Assembly (NCBI RefSeq): GCF_004565475.1
Contig: NZ_SRHX01000014.1
Location: 1-42,648 of the forward strand
DNA length: 42,648 bases
Reading direction: 5' to 3'
From: Lonepinella koalarum
GTDB lineage: Bacteria > Pseudomonadota > Gammaproteobacteria > Enterobacterales > Pasteurellaceae
Below, in pieces: positions 1 to 7,759 of this stretch; within the stretch, counting starts at the first letter, position 1, and every line of letters starts with the position of its first letter. A model generated the notes under the pieces. That model had not been told where the DNA came from, made no database searches, and saw nothing but the letters and a program-made list of their open reading frames with translations. Position numbers and translations under genes: made by a program.

Positions 1-52
1 ACCAACAACAAAAAATCACTTGAAATCCCCATTATCTCACAGGAGAAATACA

Positions 53-394
53 ATGCTAAACACAATTAAACAATGGTTCAAAAGCAAAAACAGCCTAATC
101 ACCACCATTCAACGCCTAGACAAAGAGCTAGACGAAGCCAATGATAAAACACAACAATATTCAAATGCGGAAAATCACATTCAAACCTTACTGGAACGAA
201 ACCGAATCATGTATAAAGAAAAGGGCATCGAAATCGCTCAACTACAAGCCAAACTACACAACCAACAAATCCAATACGAAAACAAGATTTCAGGCTTGCA
301 AAAAATCATTGAAGGCCAAGCTCAAGATATTTTGCAACTCAAAGCAAAACTGGAAAAGAAAAAACAACGGTATTTTAAGAAAGGGAAAAAGTAA
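53..394 (+). CDS. Coiled-coil protein of the left integrated element
   Basis: A 113-residue protein of unknown function. It is rich in Lys, Gln and Glu, with heptad-like spacing over most of its length (LDKELDEANDK through LQLKAKLEKKK), so it should form a long coiled coil. It has no signal peptide or membrane segment. I start it at the ATG at 53 because AGGAG lies at 41-45; an upstream in-frame ATG at 20 has no comparable site. It lies 9 bp before the DUF4224 gene and in line with the integrase, so it probably belongs to the same integrated element. I recognise no family. Confidence 0.65.
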   Translation: MLNTIKQWFKSKNSLITTIQRLDKELDEANDKTQQYSNAENHIQTLLERNRIMYKEKGIEIAQLQAKLHNQQIQYENKISGLQKIIEGQAQDILQLKAKLEKKKQRYFKKGKK

Positions 395-403
395 GGGGGA
401 GTT

Positions 404-649
404 ATGGAGATTGATGTTTACACCGATTTTCTTTCTGATGAAGAAGTTGAGCATTTAACAGGAAGAAAGAAACTTAAAAAAGTAATTGAAAAATTAAACG
501 AACAAGGCATACCCTTTGTCATCAATGCTCACGGTAAAGCCATTGTAAGGCGAGATTACCCGACACAAAACAAAGTAAAGCCCCAAATCATAACGCCTAC
601 CACAACACCCAACGAAAACAGATGGATGCCTGCTGTTCTAACGAACTAA
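404..649 (+). CDS. DUF4224 domain protein next to integrase
   Basis: An 81-residue protein with the DUF4224 pattern: an N-terminal FLSDEEVEHLTGRKK stretch followed by LNEQGIPFVINAHGKAIVRR. Small DUF4224 proteins are typically found directly upstream of phage-type tyrosine recombinases, as here, where the gap to the integrase is 9 bp. The role is unproven; an excisionase-like or regulatory function is an inference from position. The start is preceded by AAGGGGGAG. The family call rests on recognition of the motif without a database search. Confidence 0.75.
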   Translation: MEIDVYTDFLSDEEVEHLTGRKKLKKVIEKLNEQGIPFVINAHGKAIVRRDYPTQNKVKPQIITPTTTPNENRWMPAVLTN

Positions 650-658
650 GGGGGAATT

Positions 659-1687
659 ATGGCTCGCCCACGCAAACGAGAAAATCAAGGCTTGCCGCAA
701 AATATGCTTTGCCGTACACGTAAACGGAAAAATGGCAATGTCATCTATTATTTCTATGTACTCGCTGACGGCAAAGAAAAATCACTCGGCAAAGATAAAG
801 CTCTCGCTATTTTAGAAACAGCCAAACTCAATTTAGACCGCATCACTCCAACTGGTATCATCACGTTCATTGATGTCATTGCTAAGTATGAAGTAGAAGT
901 TATTCCCAGTAAAGCAAGAAGTACTCAAACCGCACATCGTTGTTATATCAGTAAGTTAAAAAAATTTTTTGGTGAGCCACCTGCTACCCTTGATCAAATA
1001 GAACCAAAACACATCAAAATGTATTTGGAATGGCGGAAAAAAAGTCCAGCATCGGCAAACAATGAAGTGAAAATATTTCATCATATTTGGCAAATGGCGA
1101 GAGAATGGGGCTATACAAAATATCCTTGTCCAAGCGAAGGAATTAGCAAACATAAACTTGATAAAAGGGATGTGTATATTGAAGACCATATTTATCAAAA
1201 GGTCTATGAATTATGCGATCAAGATATGAAAGATTTGATGGATGTCGCCTATTTAACAGGACAACGCCCTGTAGATGTTGTTAACATTCATCAAAATCAT
1301 ATTTTTGATGGCGTTCTTCACATAACACAACAAAAAACAGGTGCTAAGCTGAGAATGGCGATTAAAGGCGATTTAAAAGAAATATTCGATCGCAGACAAG
1401 CTAAATATTCAGGCTATTTATTTCTTAATTCTCGTGGAAGAAAATTAACCCCTGCTATGCTCTCCATTAGATTTAGAAAAGTGAGAGAGCTAGCCATCGC
1501 CACTTATCCATCACTGGAAAAAGAAATAAAACAATTTCAATTTAGAGATCTTCGTGCTAAAGCAGGCACAGACAAATCCCTAACCGCAGGGGATGACGCA
1601 GCCAGAAAACAGCTAGGTCACTCATCTATCCAAATGACGAAACGTTACATCAGAAGGGATGCTATCGTGGAGCCTACTAAAGTCTAG
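659..1687 (+). CDS. int: Tyrosine recombinase (phage-type integrase)
   Basis: A 342-residue site-specific recombinase expected to integrate and excise the element extending left of the window. The N-terminal part (about 45-155) looks like the SAM-like core-binding domain. The C-terminal catalytic domain shows R203 (TGQRPVDV), R299 (RDLR), H321 (LGHSS) and nucleophile Y330 (RYIRR). Box II reads RDLR instead of the common HxLR, so R296 replaces the usual His; I believe this RDLRAKAG variant also occurs in other phage integrases. The gene ends about 160 bp before host smrB, so the element boundary should lie in that gap. It is translated behind AAGGGGGAA. Confidence 0.93.
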   Translation: MARPRKRENQGLPQNMLCRTRKRKNGNVIYYFYVLADGKEKSLGKDKALAILETAKLNLDRITPTGIITFIDVIAKYEVEVIPSKARSTQTAHRCYISKLKKFFGEPPATLDQIEPKHIKMYLEWRKKSPASANNEVKIFHHIWQMAREWGYTKYPCPSEGISKHKLDKRDVYIEDHIYQKVYELCDQDMKDLMDVAYLTGQRPVDVVNIHQNHIFDGVLHITQQKTGAKLRMAIKGDLKEIFDRRQAKYSGYLFLNSRGRKLTPAMLSIRFRKVRELAIATYPSLEKEIKQFQFRDLRAKAGTDKSLTAGDDAARKQLGHSSIQMTKRYIRRDAIVEPTKV

Positions 1688-1717
1688 TTTCGGAACGTTT
1701 TACTATATTTCGGAACG
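1688..1717 (+). repeat. Short direct repeats beside the integrase
   Basis: TTTCGGAACG occurs twice, at 1688-1697 and 1708-1717, start to start 20 bp, immediately after the integrase stop. Directly repeated decamers here are what integrase arm-type sites would look like, and the attachment core should also lie between 1688 and 1850. No tRNA gene is visible in this gap. The function is inferred from position only. Confidence 0.4.
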
Positions 1718-1850
1718 GATTTTTAGTTATCTTCTATAATAGATTGATTTTGAAAGTTAAAATATTAGCTTTATTCTTTTTTCATTTACCGTTAGTATAT
1801 AGAAATTATTGAATTTTGTCCCGACTCCATTAATTTTAGGATAACTAAGT

Positions 1851-2366
1851 ATGTCAGAAACTGACGAGAAATCACTCTTTTTGCAAGAAACAAAAGGTAT
1901 CAAGCCACTCAAACAAGATACTTATGTTCCGTCACAAAAACTGAATAAATTTAAACTCAAACAAAAAGCGGAATTGAAAGATAATCGAGAAAAGCAAGAT
2001 ACCTTATTTTACTTTTCCGATCAGTATGAGCCGTTATTAAACGAAGAAAGTGCGGTGAAATATTTACGAGAAAATGAAGATAGCTATTTGTTAAAACAAC
2101 TTCGCCGTGGCGATTTTTCCCCAGAAATTTTTTTAGATCTGCACGGTTTAACCCGTGAACAAGCTAAATTAGAATTAGCGAGTCTAATTCAAGTCTGCGA
2201 AAACGATAATATTTTTTGTGCTAGTATTATGACTGGTTACGGCACATTTACCCTAAAAAAGCAAATCCCCCGCTGGCTTGTGCAACATCCCAAAGTACGA
2301 GCATTACATCAAGCCCCTAGAGAATGGGGAGGTGATGCGGCTATTTTGGTGTTGGTGGATGTGTAA
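1851..2366 (+). CDS. smrB: SmrB, Smr-domain ribosome-rescue endonuclease
   Basis: A 171-residue host protein with a charged N-terminal extension and a C-terminal Smr domain (about 95-171). Visible Smr motifs are LDLHGLTREQAKLEL and GYGTFTLKKQIPRWL, the latter matching the family GxGxxxLKxxVPxWL signature. In E. coli, SmrB is recruited to collided ribosomes and cleaves the mRNA between them to start ribosome rescue. Length fits the gamma-proteobacterial family (about 180 residues). It appears to be the first core gene right of the integrated element and is followed directly by an insertion-sequence remnant. Confidence 0.92.
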   Translation: MSETDEKSLFLQETKGIKPLKQDTYVPSQKLNKFKLKQKAELKDNREKQDTLFYFSDQYEPLLNEESAVKYLRENEDSYLLKQLRRGDFSPEIFLDLHGLTREQAKLELASLIQVCENDNIFCASIMTGYGTFTLKKQIPRWLVQHPKVRALHQAPREWGGDAAILVLVDV

Positions 2367-2371
2367 AAAGG

Positions 2372-3345
2372 CATAGTAGACAAAATAGTTGGTATTTATT
2401 ATTTTAATAATTCTTACCAACTCTTTTTATTCAGAAAATCCTATAAGAACAAAATCTTATGTTTAGTTGTTAATCCTTGATGAATTGATAGCATTTGTTT
2501 CAGTTCCTTAAATAGTATTTCGATCCTATTTATCGTTTTTCAATATTAAGTTCAGGATATTTCTCAAATATAAATAAATGATTTTGATGTCGCTTTAAAC
2601 TTGAATAAGCACTGCGGATTTTTTTATGTTTATATAGAAAATACCTTTCTTGCTGGGATATTTAGAGCGTTCTTCTAAAAAGTCCTTATATTTCAAATAC
2701 CATAAATGAAGTGATTTATAAAATTCATTTTTGCTTCTTGATTTAAGTATTTTGACTAATTCTTTAAGTTCCTTTCCTGCTTCTGATTTTGGATTTTGAG
2801 TTAATAATCTAATAACGCTCGCAACCTGATAAAATTGGCATAACTAGATTAGTGTGTTAAAAATGTCTTTCAATAATCCACCTTTACCATCGCAAGTAAT
2901 GGATTGTATTATATAACCTTTTTCCCTGAGTTTATTGATAGCTACGGCATAATAAACAGACTTTTCTGTTTTCACAATTTGATGATAAATGACCTTCTTC
3001 ATATGTAAATCCATAAAGACCATTACGCTGAAGTTTCTACCAAAGAAAGTGGTATCTATGATTAAGTTCAAATAATAGTTTTGTGGTTTGTTTAGTGGGG
3101 TTTTAGGAGCTTTTAATAAATATCTTTGAATAGTTCTTACTGAACAATGATATTTTTCTTCGAGTTGTTTGTAACATTATTTTCCTTCCGTGTAATCTTG
3201 CCAAATTTTAATTGGCTCTAATTTCTTTGTTAAGGAAAAAGTTTTATTACAAGATGTGCATTTGTAGCATTGAGTATTATTTTTAAAACCATTCTTCTTT
3301 ATCGTCAATTTATGGCAAAAGGACTGTTTTTTTAGTCATAATTTA
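2372..3345 (-). pseudogene. Decayed IS transposase, IS256-variant zinc-binding type
   Basis: The reverse strand holds nearly a whole transposase broken by stops. From the 5' side it reads CHKLTIKKNG, a cysteine cluster QCYKCTSCNKTF, stop, YHCSVRTIQRYLL, LIIDTTFFGR, SITCDGKGGLLKDIF, stop, YQVASVIRLLTQNPKSEAGKEL, then a degraded C-terminus. It is the same family as the transposase pieces at 6184-6606 and 42522-42648. The left end (GGCATAGTAGACAAAATAG, about 2371) resembles the end at 6122. I could not place the right inverted repeat, so the right boundary is approximate. The longest intact stretch (2844-3071) is not a gene on its own. This remnant fills the otherwise gene-free interval 2367-3459. 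Confidence 0.8.
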
Positions 3346-3420
3346 GAAAAGTAGGTTAAAGCTAAATTACTATCGGTATTATGTAGCAAATGCACAAAGC
3401 TATACTAACTAAATTATGTT

Positions 3421-3456
3421 AAGGTTTCCATATTAATCAATAGTGGAAACCTTTTT
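3421..3456 (+). terminator. Hairpin with T-run just before a start codon
   Basis: AAGGTTTCC (3421-3429) pairs perfectly with GGAAACCTT (3445-3453), and a T-run follows. It looks like an intrinsic terminator, but the next gene starts only 4 nt later. Its only SD-like bases (GGAAA) lie inside the right arm. Confidence 0.6.
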
Positions 3457-3459
3457 ATT

Positions 3460-3837
3460 ATGGCTCAAAAATATTCAAAAAGTGAATTAGCAGAGATGAT
3501 TTTAGCGTTGCAAGAACGTCAGCAGATAGTGCGAGAGAATATGGATGAGATAGATAGTTTATTAGCTCGTTTGGCTAAATTTGTGACGAATAAGCCTACT
3601 CAAGATCGCTCTCTGTTTCATTTGTCGCTTAATTCATTGATTGCAAAAGTGCTGAAAGAACATCAGCATCAATGGCTTTCAACCATTGAAATTGTTGAAC
3701 AAGTGGTAAAATTAGATAATCAGTGTGTTGATGTGGAAATTGGCGATCCGTTTTATATGGCGGTTAAACGTAAATTAAAACAACTACATAAACAAAAAGT
3801 CATTATTGGCGGTGGATTTCATTGGAAAATTAAGTAG
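3460..3837 (+). CDS. Coiled-coil/winged-helix-like protein, paralogue of IS1595 partner
   Basis: A 125-residue protein. Residues 5-42 form a predicted coiled coil (ELAEMILALQERQQIVRENMDEIDSLL). The C-terminal half resembles the protein encoded convergently at 3884-4336: LNSLIAKVLKEHQHQW..EIVEQVV and KRKLKQLHKQKVIIGGGFHWKIK against ITQLIQKVMKAEPERYW..ELTEAVL and ALIRLVKKGLIEK..WKWI. That C-terminal pattern fits a winged-helix DNA-binding fold. It is probably left from another copy of the same IS-plus-partner unit, without its transposase. It lacks a good separate ribosome binding site. Function unknown. Confidence 0.6.
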   Translation: MAQKYSKSELAEMILALQERQQIVRENMDEIDSLLARLAKFVTNKPTQDRSLFHLSLNSLIAKVLKEHQHQWLSTIEIVEQVVKLDNQCVDVEIGDPFYMAVKRKLKQLHKQKVIIGGGFHWKIK

Positions 3838-3883
3838 TTGGCATTTTATAATAAGAATAAATTTGTAAAAACGAGTGATTTTT

Positions 3884-4336
3884 TTACCGCACTTTTTCAA
3901 TCCATTTCCATTGAATAATTTTATGCTTTTTCACTACGATTTTTTCAATAAGCCCTTTTTTCACTAATCTAATCAGTGCAGTACCGATATTTTTCGTATG
4001 ATATTCTGATATAGCTGTATTAGGCTGCTTATCTGCAATTAAAACAGCTTCGGTTAATTCTAATACTCGCCAATAGCGTTCAGGTTCGGCTTTCATTACC
4101 TTTTGAATTAACTGCGTAATTTTACCGTTAAATTGTTTACGATAAACCCGATACTGAAAATGCTCGGTATCAAATTGTTGAATATCTTTGCTATCCACGT
4201 CCATTACGTCTAAGGCTTGTTTTAGCCATTTTATACGGCGTTCAACCAGTTCAAGATGGGCTAATACTTGCTCTTTTTCTCGTTCAAATTGAGCGATTTT
4301 CTGTTTGATTTGGCTTTTATAAATCTCGTCTGCCAT
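3884..4336 (-). CDS. Winged-helix-like partner gene of IS1595 transposase
   Basis: A 150-residue protein with an N-terminal coiled coil (IAQFEREKEQVLAHLELVERRIKWL) and a C-terminal region that looks like a winged helix (VLELTEAVL, IGTALIRLVKKGLIEKIVV, IIQWKWI). Its ATG (4334-4336 on the reverse strand) overlaps the transposase TAA as TAATG, so translation is probably coupled. Some IS1595-family elements carry passenger genes; this one is better described as a partner, because a paralogue lies next door. A role in target choice or transposase control is only inferred. Function unknown. Confidence 0.7.
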   Translation of the reverse strand: MADEIYKSQIKQKIAQFEREKEQVLAHLELVERRIKWLKQALDVMDVDSKDIQQFDTEHFQYRVYRKQFNGKITQLIQKVMKAEPERYWRVLELTEAVLIADKQPNTAISEYHTKNIGTALIRLVKKGLIEKIVVKKHKIIQWKWIEKVR

Positions 4337-5370
4337 TAAATAATTACCCTTTCTATTTGTCTGTGATGACCTTGCCAATAACCTTTCCACGCATTTTCTG
4401 ATGAAGTGGCAAGGCATTTAGTGGCAATATCCTTAAAAATCGTGAAATTATCTTGCTTGCGAGTATCTTCCCGATAAGCGATTTCATTGGCGTAATTATC
4501 AAGATAAATGTTACTCATTTTATGCACTTGTCCGTGGTACATACGTTTGAAACGTGCAAAGTAACTTTCCGCAAGGTTATTGGTAATGCCATCATCACTG
4601 CGATACTCTTTTTGATGATTGACACGGTGCAAATCATAACGAGCCATCAGTTCGTCATAAGCACTGTTTTCATCTGCGTGAATACGGCTATTTGGTTCAA
4701 TGTAGGTTTCAGCTAGTTTGTTCACAATGTCGGTATTTTCTGACAAAATCGGAAAAGTCAGGGTTTTCTTTGCGCCGACTAAGTGCGGATTAGATAAGGT
4801 TTCTTGTTTAGAATAACGCTCACGCATCACCAATATTGCACGTTTGTTAGGATTAGCATTTGTTTTTAAACGTCTATCTACTCGGTCGGTTTTCTTATTC
4901 TTAGGGCGTGGGGCGGAATGGACATAAGTACCGTCAATATGGATTTCGCCTGATAAAGGGAAAAGCTGTTTTTGAACTTGCAAGCTCTCACGGATTTTAT
5001 GAGATAAGGTAAAGGCGGTTTTGTACTGCACATTTAAATCACGAGAAAGCTGGCAAGCGGAAATGCCTTTTACGGCATTAACAAACAAAGCGATTGCCAT
5101 TAAATAGACTTGAATCGGTAATTTATGGTAGGCGAAAATCGTACCTGATGTAACGCTAAAGGTATGTCGGCAATGTTTGCAACGCCACTGCTTGCGACTG
5201 GAAATAAAATAAGCCTGATGATTTACACCGCATTTCGGACAACAAACCATTTTCTCACTTCCCCAACGCAATGAGCAAAGCAAGCTAAACGCTTGTTCGT
5301 CCGACAAGGTAACAACCTTGCGGAGTGAAAGCGTACGAGCTTTGACGGAGAGTAGGAAGTGTTGTGTCAT
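4336..5370 (-). CDS. IS1595-family transposase
   Basis: A 344-residue transposase. It has an N-terminal zinc ribbon (CCPKCGVNHQAY..RKQWRCKHC, about residues 43-68) typical of IS1595/ISXO2-type enzymes. The RNase H-like core has an acidic residue in HIDGTYV, a second in HADENSAYD, and the third catalytic position near NNLAESYFARFKR, where the family carries N/E/K variants. The gene is intact and is followed without a gap by its partner gene. It is read divergently from the XRE regulator at 5479. I could not identify the terminal inverted repeats, so element limits are not given. Confidence 0.85.
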   Translation of the reverse strand: MTQHFLLSVKARTLSLRKVVTLSDEQAFSLLCSLRWGSEKMVCCPKCGVNHQAYFISSRKQWRCKHCRHTFSVTSGTIFAYHKLPIQVYLMAIALFVNAVKGISACQLSRDLNVQYKTAFTLSHKIRESLQVQKQLFPLSGEIHIDGTYVHSAPRPKNKKTDRVDRRLKTNANPNKRAILVMRERYSKQETLSNPHLVGAKKTLTFPILSENTDIVNKLAETYIEPNSRIHADENSAYDELMARYDLHRVNHQKEYRSDDGITNNLAESYFARFKRMYHGQVHKMSNIYLDNYANEIAYREDTRKQDNFTIFKDIATKCLATSSENAWKGYWQGHHRQIERVII

Positions 5371-5416
5371 TTTCTTTAATATCGTTTGTGTAGTTTGTCT
5401 GGTTGTTATACAATAT

Positions 5417-5446
5417 TGAGTATGTTTTGAGTGATAAATATACTCA
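5417..5446. promoter_or_regulatory. Possible operator between transposase and XRE gene
   Basis: The 108-bp divergent intergenic region holds an inverted repeat GAGTAT ... ATACTC about 14 bp apart, plus repeated GAGT half-sites, upstream of the XRE gene. This is a plausible self-regulation operator for that protein. It is inferred from symmetry and position only. Confidence 0.35.
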
Positions 5447-5478
5447 AAAACAACATAAAAGTCAATAGGAATACATAA

Positions 5479-5808
5479 ATGAGTATAGTAGATAGACTAA
5501 AATCGGTAATGGAAAATCAAGGGTTAAGCATCAAAAACCTTGCGAATCAATTAGATATACCTTATCGCACGCTGCAAAATTATTTATTGAATGAACGCAC
5601 ACCAAGCATTGATGTGTTAGTGAAAGTGAGCCAACAATTAAATGTAGATTTAAATTGGTTGGTTTTGGGGCAAGAAAATGAAAATTCGCCCACAAATAAA
5701 GACACTTTGACGAAAGAAGAATTAGATCTAATTACCCACTATCGTTCAATGGATAAAAATATACAAAATGCGTTTTTGATGTTATTTGAAAAAACATCAA
5801 AAAATTAA
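5479..5808 (+). CDS. XRE/Cro-CI family transcriptional regulator
   Basis: A 109-residue DNA-binding protein. Residues about 4-60 form an XRE helix-turn-helix (LKSVMENQGLSIKNLANQLDIPYRTLQNYLLNERTPSIDVLVKVSQQLNV), followed by a short acidic linker and a helical C-terminus. It lies alone between the divergent IS1595 operon and the adhesin remnant and has its own terminator at 5832-5858. It may be a leftover phage or IS-associated regulator; its target is unknown. The start is supported by AGGAA at 5468-5472. Confidence 0.8.
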   Translation: MSIVDRLKSVMENQGLSIKNLANQLDIPYRTLQNYLLNERTPSIDVLVKVSQQLNVDLNWLVLGQENENSPTNKDTLTKEELDLITHYRSMDKNIQNAFLMLFEKTSKN

Positions 5809-5831
5809 ATTTATTACTTGACACTTTAATT

Positions 5832-5858
5832 AGACACCCTAATTTAGGATGTCTTTAT
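5832..5858. terminator. Terminator after XRE gene and adhesin remnant
   Basis: AGACA-C-CCTA and TAGG-A-TGTCT form a hairpin with one C/A mismatch and a tiny ATT loop, followed by TTTATT. It lies between two convergent genes and could serve both. Confidence 0.55.
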
Positions 5859-5883
5859 TCAAAAATGAGCATTTATTACTTGA

Positions 5884-6121
5884 TTACCATTGATAACCAA
5901 CGGAAGCTGAATAACTTACATCTTTTTTGCCTGACATATTTGAGCCGACACCGAGTTTAATACCCACCTTGCCATTATCTGAAAGGCGAGAATAACCTAC
6001 GGCAAGGGCAGCATAGTCACGATAACCGCCAACGCCAGCTGTGACTAATGAACGCTCTGAACCTGTGGCTTGCATTAAACCACTTAACGCATTGGCGGAA
6101 GCAAGTCCACGTCCTAAGCGT
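5884..6121 (-). pseudogene. C-terminal YadA-type anchor of a trimeric autotransporter adhesin
   Basis: The reverse strand encodes about 79 residues from PRLGRGLASANALSGL to SASVGYQW. This is the YadA-like membrane anchor: a short helix, four amphipathic strands (YAALAVGYSRL, KVGIKLGVGSN, DVSYSASVGYQW) and a terminal aromatic residue. Such anchors end surface adhesins of many hundreds of residues. Here the upstream part is removed at about 6121, where the IS end (GGCATAATAGAC) begins. The passenger should continue on the reverse strand beyond the right edge of the window, past the rest of the IS and prophage. Confidence 0.8.
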
Positions 6122-6183
6122 GGCATAATAGACAAAATGGTTGCTAATTTCTGATCAATTATGCCTATTGGACAAAATGGTTG

Positions 6184-6606
6184 CTATTTAGTATTTTCTT
6201 TCACTGAATAGCAACTTTTCTTATTCAAAAAATCCTGTATAAACAAGATCTTATTCTTTGTTTTTAGACCGCTGTGTACTGCTAATTTCTTCTTTAATTC
6301 TTTAAATAGTCCTTCAAGCCGATTTGTTGTTTTTTCGATCTTTAATTCGGGATATTTTTCAAAAGTAAATAAGACATTTTCATGCCGTTTTAAACTGAAA
6401 TAGGCACTTCTAAGTTGTTTGTGTTTGAATGGCTTTCTACCGTTTTGTTCCGCTTTTTCTGAACGCTCTAACAGGTAGTTTTTGTGTTTCTGATACCATT
6501 CATTTAGATGACGATAAAACGTATTTTTAGTGCTATTTTTAAGTGTTTTAACCAGATCTTTTAACTCTTTTCCAGCTTCAGATTTTGGGTTTCTTGTGAG
6601 CTTTCG
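6184..6606 (-). pseudogene. C-terminal part of IS transposase, interrupted by prophage
   Basis: This piece encodes KLTRNPKSEAGKELKDLVK to the natural C-terminus (KENTK). It contains the conserved TTNRLEGLFKELKKKL region near the third catalytic residue. The few extra residues before it (MFSHFKWLGTR) are translated from the prophage left end and are not IS sequence. Joined to the 42522-42648 piece through one TTTCG, it gives QLCHFHQVAMVIRKLTRNPKSE. This lines up without gaps with the decayed copy at 2372-3345. The intact gene was therefore functional in length before the phage inserted. Confidence 0.88.
6602..6606. repeat. Left target-site duplication TTTCG
   Basis: Five bases repeated at 42522-42526 on the other side of the prophage, the size made by Mu-type transposition. 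Confidence 0.9.
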
Positions 6607-6614
6607 TGTACCCA

Positions 6615-6632
6615 ACCACTTAAAATGAGAAA
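6615..6632 (+). other. MuA-type end-binding site L1
   Basis: ACCACTTAAAATGAGAAA, 8 bp inside the left terminus. The same 18-bp motif, with R at positions 4 and 12, recurs at the other four end sites. Confidence 0.85.
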
Positions 6633-6697
6633 ACATAAAATCAGGAATTAAATCAAATTTAGCGGAATTAAATTGAACACTAAACCATATAAACAGG

Positions 6698-6724
6698 GGC
6701 TTGGCGTAATGTTAAGCCTTTTTT
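6698..6724 (+). terminator. Rightward terminator inside the left end
   Basis: GGCTTGGC pairs with GTTAAGCC (two G-T pairs) around a GTAAT loop and is followed by six T. It would stop transcription entering the prophage from the left flank. Confidence 0.6.
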
Positions 6725-6783
6725 ATGGGTGAAATTTAGGTGAATGGGAAAAGTGGTAATAAATTCTTAAAAAGGCAAATTTA

Positions 6784-6801
6784 ACCGCTTAAAGTGAGAA
6801 A
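6784..6801 (+). other. MuA-type end-binding site L2
   Basis: ACCGCTTAAAGTGAGAAA, same orientation as L1 and 169 bp further in. Wide spacing of left-end sites also occurs in Mu. The rest of the gene-free 6637-6856 interval holds only this site and two hairpins. Confidence 0.8.
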
Positions 6802-6809
6802 TTACTAAG

Positions 6810-6849
6810 GGGATTTAAAAGCGTTTAAATTGGTTTTAAATCCCTTTTT
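6810..6849 (+). terminator. Strong hairpin with T-run beside repressor gene end
   Basis: GGGATTTAAAA (6810-6820) pairs perfectly with TTTTAAATCCC (6834-6844) and TTTTTA follows. In the rightward direction it is a typical terminator. For the leftward repressor transcript the T-run is missing, so it mainly insulates against rightward read-through. Confidence 0.6.
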
Positions 6850-6856
6850 ATTGAGT

Positions 6857-7525
6857 TTAAAAATCTCGGTAGCCACGGACGACTTGTCCGATGATGTTGA
6901 GTTGGTTGGCATCGTCTTCAGTTAGCACGATTGGGCTGTAAAAATCGTTATCGCTGATCAGTTCTATGCTGTCAAAATTGATTTTTACACGTTTAACCCA
7001 CATTGTTCCCATGTGGTTTAAGACGAATATTTTACCTTCAGTTAAAGTTTGTTTTGAACGGTCCACGATGATTTCTTCGTTATCACTTAGCGTGGGTTCC
7101 ATACTGTCGCCATGAACCTTAAACATTACGCAATTATTAGGATTTAAGCGGTTCCTGATTAGCCACGCACGTTCAACTTTAACCCAGTCTTGTTGATAAA
7201 TTTCTTCATTTTCGCAACCAAAGCCTGCGGAAACATCAATTTCCCGAAAGTCCACAATATCGCAATAATCTTCATCATCCGTCTGTAAATTTAATGCTTT
7301 TCCAGAATAAGTTGGAGATTGGATTATGTCTGGGGTAAAGCCCAGTGCTTGTTGCACACTTGGGGGGAAAGATGTGTAATGGTATTCATAAACACGCCCT
7401 TTTACATTCTCTTTTCTCTTTCTTTCCCAGTTTTCCAATTTTGCTTTTTTGGTTATACCTTGAACAGTTGCAGGTAGCCCAGCAATTCCTAAAAGATCTT
7501 TTAATTCATACCAGTCTTGGATCAT
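6857..7525 (-). CDS. Mu-like repressor: MuA-type DNA-binding domain plus S24 peptidase
   Basis: A 222-residue lysogeny repressor. Residues 3-58 are a MuR-type winged-helix domain (WYELKDLLGIAGLPATVQG) almost identical to that of the transposase encoded at 7977. The C-terminal half is a LexA/CI-type S24 domain: FKVHGDSMEPTLSDNE contains the serine in GDSM, with the lysine in MWVKRV. This predicts self-cleavage, so induction may be DNA-damage dependent, unlike Mu c, which lacks a peptidase. It is read leftward, divergent from ner, and should bind the AT-rich operator region 7526-7759 and compete with transposase for related sites. Confidence 0.9.
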   Translation of the reverse strand: MIQDWYELKDLLGIAGLPATVQGITKKAKLENWERKRKENVKGRVYEYHYTSFPPSVQQALGFTPDIIQSPTYSGKALNLQTDDEDYCDIVDFREIDVSAGFGCENEEIYQQDWVKVERAWLIRNRLNPNNCVMFKVHGDSMEPTLSDNEEIIVDRSKQTLTEGKIFVLNHMGTMWVKRVKINFDSIELISDNDFYSPIVLTEDDANQLNIIGQVVRGYRDF

Positions 7526-7759
7526 TTCAAAACCCCTAGATTTAATCCCTAAATTAAAATTAGTTTAAATCAGTAACTAATTGATATATAACAATATAAT
7601 TTAAAATGGTAAAAAATATTGAAATTTTGTTTTAATCTCTTGTTGACTTTTGTTTTAAACTTGATTTAAACTTAGGATTAAACCAAGGGTGTAAGTCAAA
7701 AAGGTTACACCGTAAGTGTAACCCAAAAAGATTTTATTTTAAATAAAAGGATAGCTTAT
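7526..7759. promoter_or_regulatory. Operator/early promoter region
   Basis: Very AT-rich 234 bp between the divergent repressor and ner genes, with repeated TTTAAAC/GTTTAAA motifs suited to the shared MuA-type DNA-binding domain. A candidate rightward early promoter is TTGACT (7643-7648) with TTAAAC 17 bp downstream (7666-7671). No transcription start can be proved from sequence. Confidence 0.55.
7703..7723. promoter_or_regulatory. Perfect palindrome upstream of ner, probable Ner operator
   Basis: GGTTACAC and GTGTAACC flank a CGTAA centre, 37 bp before the ner start and downstream of the candidate early promoter. Perfect dyads of this size are typical operators. It could alternatively fold in RNA and attenuate the early transcript, as A- and T-rich sequence follows. 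Confidence 0.55.

Larger units (their letters stand above)
6122..6606 (-). mobile_element. Left part of second IS copy, split by the prophage
   Basis: This IS end starts GGCATAATAGACAAAATGG. The stretch GACAAAATGGTTGCTA appears twice, at 6131-6146 and 6171-6186, a direct duplication 40 bp apart, perhaps from a composite or repeated insertion. It contains the C-terminal transposase piece and stops at the prophage target duplication TTTCG (6602-6606). The rest of the IS is at 42522 onwards. Confidence 0.8.

Noticed and set aside
956-1198. Reverse-strand ORF inside the integrase
   Set aside because: Shadow frame of a clearly coding sequence, with low-complexity Phe/Ile composition.
2844-3071. 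Independent 75-residue gene
   Set aside because: It is an internal stretch of a transposase pseudogene bounded by stops in the same frame.
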